Shown here in pieces: positions 1 through 6,378 of a stretch of 10,631 nucleotides of DNA. Location of the stretch: contig JAOZNY010000095.1 of the NCBI GenBank assembly GCA_029933565.1, positions 1-10,631 of the forward strand, written 5' to 3'. The notes under the pieces are model-generated. The model had not been told where the DNA came from. It worked only from the letters and a program-made list of their open reading frames with translations, and searched no databases. This stretch comes from Bacteroidales bacterium (GTDB lineage: Bacteria > Bacteroidota > Bacteroidia > Bacteroidales > F082). The translations under genes and the position numbers were made by a program. Each line of letters opens with the position of its first letter. Position 1 is the first letter of the stretch.

Positions 1-190
1 CAGTGTCGTGGGCTCTTACCCCACATTTTCACCATTGCCTCCACCTTAAGGCGGATAGGCTGTTATTTTCTGCGACACTTGCTGTATTCCGAATACTCGA
101 AACCCTTCCCTCTAAGAAGTATGGCGCCCTGTGTTGTCCCGACTTTCCTCTTTCCGCCATAGGCGGACAGCGATAGAACATCCTGCAATA
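1..190 (-). ncRNA. rnpB: RNase P RNA (class A), 5' portion, cut by window edge
   Basis: This is the catalytic RNA of ribonuclease P, which trims the 5' leader from precursor tRNAs. Read on the minus strand it shows the conserved GAGGAAAGTC block followed by CACAGGGCGCC (P4 and neighbouring region), then CAGAAAATA, a hairpin matching P12 (41-56), GGTGAAAATG and GGTAAGAGCCCAC, in the order expected of bacterial class A RNase P RNA. The 5' end is placed near 190 from the -7 box at 197-204. About half the usual length (350-400 nt) is present; the 3' half, including the return strand of P4, lies beyond position 1. The central block reads AAAGTCGGGAC rather than the commoner AAAGTCCGG. I believe this variant occurs in this phylum but cannot check. 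Identification is firm; the exact 5' end is approximate. Confidence 0.93.
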
Positions 191-196
191 CTGCGG

Positions 197-204
197 CAAA
201 AGTA
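197..204 (-). promoter_or_regulatory. -7 promoter box of rnpB
   Basis: The minus strand reads TACTTTTG, a perfect match to the Bacteroidota -7 consensus TAnnTTTG, about 7 nt before the inferred RNA start. A run of T lies just upstream. No clear -33 TTTG element is visible at the expected distance. The 13-base string TACTTTTGCCGCA here recurs at the promoter of the cobalamin riboswitch (3677-3689). Confidence 0.7.
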
Positions 205-458
205 AAAAAAAATTGTCTGCTTTAGAATGTCCTGTTTTTGATACAAACTACATCCCTTTATTTGGTTTTGCTTTAGCGATTAAATGAAACCACATTCAGT
301 ATTAATTATTACTACTGTCTGCTAAAAATGTCTGAAATTTATTGTAAACTGTGTTCGTGCAACCTCTACGAGGTATAAATAAACGGGGCTATGTTATTTG
401 CTACACTAATATATCGCCTACAGCGAATTCCACGTAGCGGATACCTTATTGTAACCCA
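205..458. other. Intergenic stretch without recognisable gene
   Basis: Together with 459-532 this forms a gap of about 340 nt between rnpB and the channel gene. Both neighbours read leftward. Short open frames here overlap the channel gene in another frame or lack any family resemblance. I see no tRNA, riboswitch or extra promoter box of the TAnnTTTG type in either orientation. Confidence 0.5.
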
Positions 459-508
459 GGTGATTAAAAAATATTTCGCTTCCCTGCAGGGGATTAATTA
501 TTTTAACC
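459..508. repeat. Imperfect inverted repeat, possible terminator of the channel gene
   Basis: A perfect 10-bp palindrome CCCTGCAGGG (482-491) is flanked by outer arms GG..TTAAAA (459-469) and TTTTAACC (501-508). It starts about 25 nt beyond the stop codon of the minus-strand channel gene. On the minus strand the core is followed by a T-rich run (TATTTTTT). A terminator role is plausible, but the core stem is short and the outer arms are broken by mismatches. Confidence 0.3.
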
Positions 509-532
509 AGACAACAATGATTAATTATGGAA

Positions 533-3067
533 TCATTTTTCCAAATCATTAACTGAATCGTTGCCCAACTCAGCATCTTCGACAGGTCCTGATTTAATCG
601 TTTTTTTTGCTTTTGGTTTTGATTTGTGTTTTGGCTTTGCATCCTCAATCATTTCCTCATCTTCCTTCTTAACATTAAGATCAACCTGAGGAAATGGAAT
701 TGTAATATTATTTTCAGCAAAGATATTGTAAACACCAATGGCAATATCACTTTTCACACCAATTCCCAACTCAAAAGGAACCCAGAAAAGCAAGCGGAAA
801 TTTAATGAACTATCGCCAAATTCCTCAAACAAAGCAAGAGGTTGAGGCTCCTTCAAAACATCATCATGATCCAGCGCCACTTTCTTTAACAGTTCCAATA
901 CTACATTTGGGTCAGAACCATAAGCAGCACCAATCTTTATTTCAATACGACGCTGATTGTCAGAAAGAGTCCAGTTTATCATCTGATTTGAAATCAAATT
1001 CCCGTTAGGCACAATAACCTCAGCACCATCAAAGGTCCGCACATTGCTCGAACGAACTCCTACTCTGTTTACAATACCCATAAGGTTTTCAACCTCAACG
1101 GTATCGCCAACATTCAAAGGACGCTCATAAACCAATATTAATCCCGAAATAAAATTATTTACAATGTTTTGTAAACCAAATCCAATACCAACACCAAGTG
1201 CCCCAGCTAGCAGACCAAATTTACCAAGATCGATTCCTGCTGCTGACAGAGCCATTGAAACACCTAGAACAATTATAAAATAACGAATAGTTATAGAAAT
1301 AGCCGCCGGAACACCTTTAGGTAATTTTGCTCGAACAAGAAACTCATCTTCAACTATTACTTTAAAAAAGTTAGCGAAACCAAAACTGAATGCTAAGATT
1401 AATATTAGACTAAATATCCCACCAATTGATATTCCCATGGATCCAATCTGCCATTTGTGAGCTAAGAAACCCACAAGCCAATCCATCACCGGACGATAAA
1501 CCTCCATGTTTTGAAGTACGTATTTAAGCATAAATAAAACAGCCAATACAAATATTACCTGAATAGTCCTTTTCTGAAGAACATCCCATCGCTTAGCCAT
1601 TACCCTGGATTTGGTATTCCTCCCTATTTCAATACTAGCCAGAACCATCGCACGCAAAATGGCATGAGCCCCAAAAATAATTACAGTTATGGCTGCTGCT
1701 TTCACACCTATCTTTAGTGTTAAAACTGCCAAATTCATGTATCCAAATAAATTTGCAACTAATGCAGTGGCGAACAAAATAAACAGCAGTGTGGATAATA
1801 ACCAGATTTCTTTAACAAATGGGGCAGCACTTTTACTCACTCGCTTAAAACCTTGCAAACCATATTTATATGTCAGGAATAAGGCTAACAATGACTCAGC
1901 CGTAATAAATAAGCGGGCAAAATTTCCAAAATACCAAACCACAATTTCAGTAAGGTTGAATACATAAAGTATCAATATCACTATTAAAATTACTTTTCCC
2001 TGTTTACCAATCATTGCTGGTAAAAATATTAATGCACAAATCAACAGTAAGGTGCCAAACAAGCCCGTTAAAATAAGGGGTATGGTTGAATAAAATAGTA
2101 TTAGAAGCGTAAAAACAAGTGAAATTACTGTAGCATATGGATGATCAAAGAATATCCTTCTTACAACTACAAAGTTGGGGTCATCTCCACTTAAGCCTAG
2201 TTTTGTAAAACCCTTTTTAATAAGAAAGAATAATACTACAATAAGTACGGCAATAACTATTAGGTAAAAATAATTTATCTCTTTTGAAAAATTACTCACT
2301 ATTTTGACATTTTCATGCCATGCTTTTTTTAGTTTTGGCCAAATTGGTAACAATTCCATTTTACTGAAACCTGTTTGCCACAGCATGGGCTTATCTGCTA
2401 CAAAAAGATTATCACGCAAATGCTTTTGCAATTGAGATACTTTCTCCAGAATATTGTCAGTAACCATAATAATCTCACTAATCTGATCCTCACGGATAAT
2501 CATATCCCTTCTATATTTTAAAAACTGTAATTCCAAATGCTCAATATCCTTTATTATCTCAGCTATTCTTTCTATCAAATCAGATGGTTTATCAGTAACC
2601 TCCTCATTTTCGAGAGTAAGTTGCCACACATTCTTATCAAAATCTAATGTACTAAGGTTATCCTGCGTGCTGACAACTTGTTCATTAACTAATTCCATCC
2701 AGCCTTCCAGTTTATTTTTGTATCCACTCCATGCACGAAATGTATTCTCAAGAAAATACTTTGATAAGTTATTAGGGTTAAACTGTTTAAACTCCTCAGC
2801 CTCTGTATCAATAAATTCATTTTCAATTTTAATTAGAGAATCTAAATGAACAAATTTGTCCTTAACTTCCAAATAATAATTCATCTTGAGCAACTTATTT
2901 CTAGTTCGCTCAATTCCAAAATTAATATTAATAATATGTATTGCTTTTGGTACTTCTTTCACCCTTATGGAATCAATCGATTGACTCCCGGATGACAAAC
3001 CCTGACCAAATTGAAACAAAGGAAAACTTAGTAGTAAAGAAAAAAGAATAGCAATTTTTACTTTCAT
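533..3067 (-). CDS. MscS-superfamily mechanosensitive ion channel, large multi-span type
   Basis: Likely an inner-membrane channel that opens under membrane tension and releases solutes during osmotic downshock. The 844-residue product has a signal peptide (1-22), a mostly helical, charged periplasmic region (about 25-260), and roughly eleven hydrophobic segments from 265 on. The pore-lining helix is at 617-645 with GVGIGFGLQNIVNNF, followed by the MscS beta-domain motifs ERPLNVGDTVEVE, VRTFDGAEVIVPNG (677-689) and NWTLSDNQRR, then the C-terminal alpha/beta domain to about 798. A Lys-rich, charged tail (800-844) ends the protein. The span count resembles MscK/MscM (YbiO-like) channels, which are usually longer because of bigger periplasmic domains. 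The in-frame ATG at 3172 would add 35 residues, but it lies upstream of the promoter box at 3108-3115, and the ATG at 3067 opens directly onto a signal peptide, so 3067 is chosen. Family assignment is firm; the gating stimulus is inferred. Confidence 0.95.
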   Translation of the reverse strand: MKVKIAILFSLLLSFPLFQFGQGLSSGSQSIDSIRVKEVPKAIHIININFGIERTRNKLLKMNYYLEVKDKFVHLDSLIKIENEFIDTEAEEFKQFNPNNLSKYFLENTFRAWSGYKNKLEGWMELVNEQVVSTQDNLSTLDFDKNVWQLTLENEEVTDKPSDLIERIAEIIKDIEHLELQFLKYRRDMIIREDQISEIIMVTDNILEKVSQLQKHLRDNLFVADKPMLWQTGFSKMELLPIWPKLKKAWHENVKIVSNFSKEINYFYLIVIAVLIVVLFFLIKKGFTKLGLSGDDPNFVVVRRIFFDHPYATVISLVFTLLILFYSTIPLILTGLFGTLLLICALIFLPAMIGKQGKVILIVILILYVFNLTEIVVWYFGNFARLFITAESLLALFLTYKYGLQGFKRVSKSAAPFVKEIWLLSTLLFILFATALVANLFGYMNLAVLTLKIGVKAAAITVIIFGAHAILRAMVLASIEIGRNTKSRVMAKRWDVLQKRTIQVIFVLAVLFMLKYVLQNMEVYRPVMDWLVGFLAHKWQIGSMGISIGGIFSLILILAFSFGFANFFKVIVEDEFLVRAKLPKGVPAAISITIRYFIIVLGVSMALSAAGIDLGKFGLLAGALGVGIGFGLQNIVNNFISGLILVYERPLNVGDTVEVENLMGIVNRVGVRSSNVRTFDGAEVIVPNGNLISNQMINWTLSDNQRRIEIKIGAAYGSDPNVVLELLKKVALDHDDVLKEPQPLALFEEFGDSSLNFRLLFWVPFELGIGVKSDIAIGVYNIFAENNITIPFPQVDLNVKKEDEEMIEDAKPKHKSKPKAKKTIKSGPVEDAELGNDSVNDLEK

Positions 3068-3107
3068 AGTGAATATTATTTTCTGATAGAGGTGATATTG
3101 ATTTGGA

Positions 3108-3115
3108 CAAAAATA
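3108..3115 (-). promoter_or_regulatory. -7 promoter box of the mechanosensitive channel gene
   Basis: The minus strand reads TATTTTTG (TAnnTTTG), giving a start site near 3101 and a leader of roughly 35 nt to the ATG at 3067. No good -33 element is seen. It supports the shorter start of the channel protein. Confidence 0.55.
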
Positions 3116-3173
3116 GAACTTTCCTGAAAATATCAGAACTTTATTATTTGGGGGATATTCATTATTACTCAAT

Positions 3174-3205
3174 AGTTATGTGTTACTCTGTTAGCACACA
3201 TAACT
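3174..3205. repeat. 10-bp perfect inverted repeat between lipoprotein and channel genes
   Basis: AGTTATGTGT (3174-3183) and ACACATAACT (3196-3205) are exact reverse complements around a 12-nt spacer. Pairing can extend by three AT pairs with one bulge (3171-3209). It lies 64 nt beyond the lipoprotein stop and about 58 nt upstream of the channel -7 box. It could be a weak terminator for the lipoprotein transcript or an operator for the channel gene. No U-run follows the stem, which counts against a standard intrinsic terminator. Confidence 0.45.
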
Positions 3206-3269
3206 TATTGTTGGTTGATTCATCTTGACCAAGATTTGAATCAAAGGCACATTAACTAATATTAAACTG

Positions 3270-3491
3270 TCAGATAGGCTTTTTCTGACCCAGGATATTT
3301 CTTCTTTTATTGTTAATGATAAACTTCTTTCTAACTGGCGAACTTTTAGTACTCACTGGGTCGATAGTTGACTGATTATTGCGCCTGGCATTGTAATTAT
3401 GGCTTGCGCTACTTTTACTTGAGCAAGAAAAAAAAGCAAGTGAAATGCTAAAGATAAATATGGCAACGAATATTTTATAAAAACCTTTCAT
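3270..3491 (-). CDS. Small highly basic lipoprotein, unknown function
   Basis: A 73-residue protein with a hydrophobic signal segment (residues 7-21) ending in FFSC, with Cys23 as the likely lipidation site. The -3 position is Phe rather than the usual Leu, so the lipobox is atypical but tolerable for this phylum. The mature part (about 50 residues) has about 12 Lys/Arg and one acidic residue, with basic clusters VRKKF and NNKRRNILGQKK near the C-terminus. I do not recognise a family. The ATG at 3491 is chosen over an upstream in-frame TTG at 3503 because it is a standard codon and starts the signal peptide. It stands 202 nt upstream of the channel gene on the same strand, with an inverted repeat and a promoter box between them, so co-transcription is doubtful. 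Confidence 0.7.
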   Translation of the reverse strand: MKGFYKIFVAIFIFSISLAFFSCSSKSSASHNYNARRNNQSTIDPVSTKSSPVRKKFIINNKRRNILGQKKPI

Positions 3492-3676
3492 GCTTAAAAA
3501 CAATTTTGATTGGGGGCGCTAATTTATTAATAATTTGATTACACCCACATGACAGTGTTAAAATTTTATTGGTTGCATGGAATTTAGTGGTTTCTCGCTT
3601 TGGTTTCCAGGATTCAGCATATATTGATTAGTTATTTCTAAACGTGCAATGATTCAGCTCTGCTTTAATTTTTTCT

Positions 3677-3684
3677 TACTTTTG
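3677..3684 (+). promoter_or_regulatory. -7 promoter box of the cobalamin operon
   Basis: TACTTTTG matches TAnnTTTG and would start transcription near 3690, exactly at the 5' strand of riboswitch helix P1. The preceding 185 nt (3492-3676), back to the divergent lipoprotein gene, holds no other feature I can support. No -33 TTTG is evident. Confidence 0.7.
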
Positions 3685-3690
3685 CCGCAT

Positions 3691-3867
3691 GCAATGGTGC
3701 CATTAACCCATACGACCATGTGGGCGGCATAAAAGGGAAACAGGTGTAAATCCTGTGCAGTTCCCGCTGCTGTAAACTCTAATTGCTTTCGAAACCTACG
3801 GTCACTCTCTGCTTAACGCTGGGGGGAAGGCCTCGAAAGGAGAGTAAGTCAGAAGACCTGCCAATGC
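3691..3867 (+). promoter_or_regulatory. Cobalamin riboswitch (AdoCbl/B12-sensing leader RNA)
   Basis: This leader RNA binds a cobalamin and represses the downstream uptake genes when the vitamin is plentiful. Diagnostic blocks appear in order: AAAAGGGAA (around 3731), GGTGTAAATCC, TTCCCGCTGCTGTAA (about 3762-3776), GGTCACT (3800-3806), GGGGGAAGGC (3822-3831), and the B12 box with AAGTCAGAAGACCTGCC (3846-3862). P1 can form between GCAATGG (3691-3697) and CCAATGC (3861-3867) with one A-A mismatch. It sits 120 nt upstream of the first of four genes, including a BtuB-like receptor and a BtuG-like lipoprotein, which fits B12 transport. Which cobalamin form is preferred cannot be read reliably here. 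Confidence 0.95.
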
Positions 3868-3900
3868 TGTTTTTTATCAAAGCTTTCGGGATAATTGCTT

Positions 3901-3935
3901 GGTGATGTTTAATAAACACTCCTTTATACCTTTCC
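3901..3935 (+). terminator. Candidate riboswitch-controlled terminator (expression platform)
   Basis: The segment 3901-3922 can fold as an imperfect hairpin (GG/CC at the base, GTTT/AAAC near the loop, a T-T mismatch and a bulged A between), followed by pyrimidine-rich TTTATACCTTTCC. Its first two G residues also belong to GCTTGG (3897-3902), which can pair with the 3' strand of riboswitch P1 (3861-3867). The layout would allow P1 formation and terminator formation to go together. The stem is weak and control at translation is an alternative. Confidence 0.35.
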
Positions 3936-3987
3936 TGAGAAGTTTTTGGGCAATTAAATTTTTTATTTACACCTTAAAACTTTTTTT

Positions 3988-5256
3988 ATGAAAAAGATTT
4001 ACTTTTTAAGTCTGATTGCACTAACAATAGTGTTTTCAGCAAATTATGCAAAAGCACAATCAACCTACACCAAACAAATAATTATTGTTAATGGTGGTGA
4101 TTTTGGTAATCCTGACGATTACGTAACTGTTGCTTCTTATGACCCTGAAACAGAAGAAACAACAGAATTTGTAAAAATCTTCACGCAATCAGTTCAGGAT
4201 GTTATTATTAATGAGAATTTTGCTTACGTTGCTGCGCAAGATTCAATTGTTAAACTTAACATCGACACCTTCGAGAAAGAAACTGCAGTTTTAGCGAAGG
4301 GAGTCAATCAACTGGCAATTAGTAATGATTTACTGGTAGTATCATTTTGGTATCCGGCAAATCAAAATTTCGTAAAAACTTATTCACTCTCCGACCTTTC
4401 ATTAATCTCAAATATTAAAGAAATATCAGGTGATGCCGCAGGAATAATTATTGATGGTGGAATTGCCCTTGTTGCCATTCCCGGCCCTTACGGTTCTACA
4501 ACAGGTAAAATTGCTTCCATTGATATTGAAGAAGGAATGCTTTTATCAGAAGATGATTATGGTGAATTTTATGCAGGTATTGGATATTTTGCAAAATGGA
4601 ATGATGTAACTACAGCATTTATGAAAACCCCCTGGGGCGAAACAAACTCAAAAGCGGCAACTTTTGATGAAGAGGGTACTGTTATCGATGAATTTGATTA
4701 TTCAGATGCTTCTTTAGCCAACTCAACTGGACAACAGCAAAATAATTTTTATGCAGAAATAAATAATGGCATTGGCCTTTTTGATCTGGAAACCAACGAA
4801 CTTGTTAATCCAAGTGTTGTGGAACAACAAGACAACACCATTGCAGCCTCAGTTTTTGACACAATTAATGGCCTGTTTTACATAACAACTACTGACTTCT
4901 TTTCAACAGGAAAAGGAATAATTTATAATCTTGATGGTGAGAAAACAGGTGGTTTTGATGCAGGGATTTCTGCTCAGGCAATTGCTGTTGATTACAGAAC
5001 AAATACCGGAATCTATAAAAATAATTCCATGGAAACATTAAGTGTTTATCCAAATCCAGCATCCAACTTCATTAATTTCAATATTCCTGCTGACAAAGAA
5101 ATTATAAGCACAATTATTACTGATGTATCAGGAAGAATAGTTTACAATGGCAAAAACAACAAACAAATAGAGACCAGTTCGCTTAAAACCGGACTTTATT
5201 TTGTTGCCCTTAAAACCAATACTTCAGTATTCACCGGGAGGTTTATCAAAAAATAA
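3988..5256 (+). CDS. T9SS-exported beta-propeller-like protein of the B12 uptake operon (BtuG-like candidate)
   Basis: First gene after the cobalamin riboswitch. The 422-residue product has a signal peptide (1-23, ending AKA), a region of repeated short beta strands (about 28-338) with propeller-like phrases such as IIIVNGGDFG, NFAYVAAQDSIVKLN and VNQLAISNDLLVVSF, and a C-terminal T9SS type A sorting domain (about 348-422: LSVYPNPASN, ITDVSGRIVYNG, LKTGLYFVALKT, final RFIKK). It should therefore be exported by type IX secretion and attached to or released from the cell surface. Its fold resembles DUF5074/YncE-like propellers, the group that contains BtuG, and the last gene of the operon encodes a second such protein. 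Corrinoid binding is inferred from context, not from residues. The stop codon directly abuts the next ATG, indicating an operon. Confidence 0.85.
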   Translation: MKKIYFLSLIALTIVFSANYAKAQSTYTKQIIIVNGGDFGNPDDYVTVASYDPETEETTEFVKIFTQSVQDVIINENFAYVAAQDSIVKLNIDTFEKETAVLAKGVNQLAISNDLLVVSFWYPANQNFVKTYSLSDLSLISNIKEISGDAAGIIIDGGIALVAIPGPYGSTTGKIASIDIEEGMLLSEDDYGEFYAGIGYFAKWNDVTTAFMKTPWGETNSKAATFDEEGTVIDEFDYSDASLANSTGQQQNNFYAEINNGIGLFDLETNELVNPSVVEQQDNTIAASVFDTINGLFYITTTDFFSTGKGIIYNLDGEKTGGFDAGISAQAIAVDYRTNTGIYKNNSMETLSVYPNPASNFINFNIPADKEIISTIITDVSGRIVYNGKNNKQIETSSLKTGLYFVALKTNTSVFTGRFIKK

Positions 5257-6264
5257 ATGTTACTCTTCGTAAAATACTATTCACCTAAACAATTACAAAC
5301 TACTGTAGTTGTTTGGGTGATTTTATTCCTGTCAATTTCCTTAAAAGCACAGTTTGCACCTCCTGCTGGCCTGGAAGGCACTACGGCAATTAAAGCCGAT
5401 AGCAGCGTTTTTGTGGCATGGGCGAGCCACTGTGTTGTTGAAAGAGGTTTTGTAAATATTAATGAAACAAGTCTAGGTTACGCTTCTTTTGGAACTGATA
5501 GCCTTGCTGCTGGCAATTCAGATAATGCTGTTGTTAGCCTTGGCGATGGCGGCAATGCAATACTTACTTTTAAAACGCCAATCGTTAACGGAAGCGGGGC
5601 CGACTTTGCAGTTTTTGAAAATTCTTTTCTGGATGATTTTCTTGAACTTGCCTTTGTGGAAGTTAGTTCCAATGGCTTTCACTTTATACGTTTTGAGAGC
5701 ACTTCCAACACACAGACCGATGATCAAGTGGAAACATTTGATTTGTTGGATGCTACAAAAATCAATAATCTTGCAGGAAAATACCGAGGTGGCTACGGAA
5801 CACCTTTCGATCTTGAGGAACTGAAAGATGCGCCCGAACTTGATGTCAACAATATTAGGGCAATTAGAATAATTGATGTGGTTGGTAACATTTATGAGCA
5901 CGCTACCTACGATAGTTATGAAAACCCCATAAACGACCCCTGGCCTACTCCCTTCGAATCATCGGGCTTTGACCTTGATGCAGTGGGGGTAATCCACGAC
6001 AAGGAACACACTGCCATTGAAAAGTATACTAAAATTGAATACTCAATTGGCCCCAATCCTTTTTCAGATTTTTTGAAAATCAATAATCTTGAAGAAGGCA
6101 CAGAAATCAATATTTTCGGCCTTAATTCCAAACAATTATTCAACTTAAAAGTTGACAAAGATGGCTCAGTTTTGATTATGGAAAACAATCTACCCAAAGG
6201 ACTGTTACTGCTACAAATTATTGCAGATGGTAATTCCATAACAAGAAAGATACTTCATAATTAG
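5257..6264 (+). CDS. T9SS-exported surface protein of the B12 operon, 'GFDLDAVGV' family
   Basis: A 335-residue protein whose ATG follows the previous stop with no gap. It has a signal peptide (about 1-31, SLKA before Q32), a single all-beta domain (about 35-246), and a C-terminal T9SS sorting domain (about 262-335: IGPNPFSDFLKI, NLPKGLLLLQI, ITRKILHN). Recognisable motifs are GSGADFAVFENSF (112-124), LAFVEVSSNGFHFIRF (131-146), AGKYRGGYGTPFDLEEL (173-189), IRIIDVVG (203-210) and SGFDLDAVGV (236-245). I recall this motif series from surface or PEP-CTERM-type proteins in several phyla, often of unassigned function; I cannot name its Pfam entry with certainty. In this setting, under a cobalamin riboswitch and just upstream of the receptor, a role in surface corrinoid capture is a reasonable inference. 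Acidic residues (D116, E121, D239, D241) in the motifs could bind metal. Confidence 0.82.
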   Translation: MLLFVKYYSPKQLQTTVVVWVILFLSISLKAQFAPPAGLEGTTAIKADSSVFVAWASHCVVERGFVNINETSLGYASFGTDSLAAGNSDNAVVSLGDGGNAILTFKTPIVNGSGADFAVFENSFLDDFLELAFVEVSSNGFHFIRFESTSNTQTDDQVETFDLLDATKINNLAGKYRGGYGTPFDLEELKDAPELDVNNIRAIRIIDVVGNIYEHATYDSYENPINDPWPTPFESSGFDLDAVGVIHDKEHTAIEKYTKIEYSIGPNPFSDFLKINNLEEGTEINIFGLNSKQLFNLKVDKDGSVLIMENNLPKGLLLLQIIADGNSITRKILHN

Positions 6265-6298
6265 CATTGTGAAACCAACACAAATACATAAAATATTT

Positions 6299-6378
6299 GT
6301 CATTCTGAGCGCAGCGAAGAATCTCTTAACTATACAAATTAATGCACTAGGAGATCTTTCTCTTGCGCTCAAGATGAC
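6299..6378. repeat. Palindromic repeat element at the 5' end of the TonB receptor gene
   Basis: Arms at 6299-6325 (starting GTCATTCTGAGCGCAGCGAA) and 6351-6378 (ending GCGCTCAAGATGAC) are imperfect reverse complements around a 25-nt AT-rich centre. The left arm matches a sequence type I know as a widespread dispersed palindromic repeat in Bacteroidota and other bacteria. It is open in the frame of the receptor, where it encodes VILSAAKNLL and following residues, and its terminal ATGAC supplies the ATG chosen as receptor start. Copy number in the genome cannot be seen from this window. Confidence 0.75.

Noticed and set aside
516..537. AATGATT/AATCATT inverted repeat at the channel stop codon as a terminator
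   Set aside because: The stem is seven AT-rich pairs, overlaps the stop codon and is followed on the minus strand by GTTGTC rather than a U-run.
418..648. Minus-strand open frame of 76 aa overlapping the end of the channel gene
   Set aside because: It lies in another frame of the strongly supported channel coding region, has no recognisable motif and is low-complexity (Gln/Asn/Lys) where the channel tail is Lys-rich.
3068..3172. 35-residue N-terminal extension of the channel protein from the ATG at 3172
   Set aside because: It would bury the signal peptide, and its start codon is upstream of the -7 box at 3108-3115, so the mRNA probably does not contain it.
5284..5317. Possible hairpin within the first codons of the second operon gene
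   Set aside because: CCTAAACAA and TTGTTTGGG can pair around a 16-nt loop, but a wobble is needed and competing pairings exist; it is within what AT-rich coding sequence gives by chance.
5478..6239. Several antisense open frames across the second operon gene
   Set aside because: They are shadows of a gene with signal peptide, domain motifs and sorting domain, and show no independent start signals or motifs.
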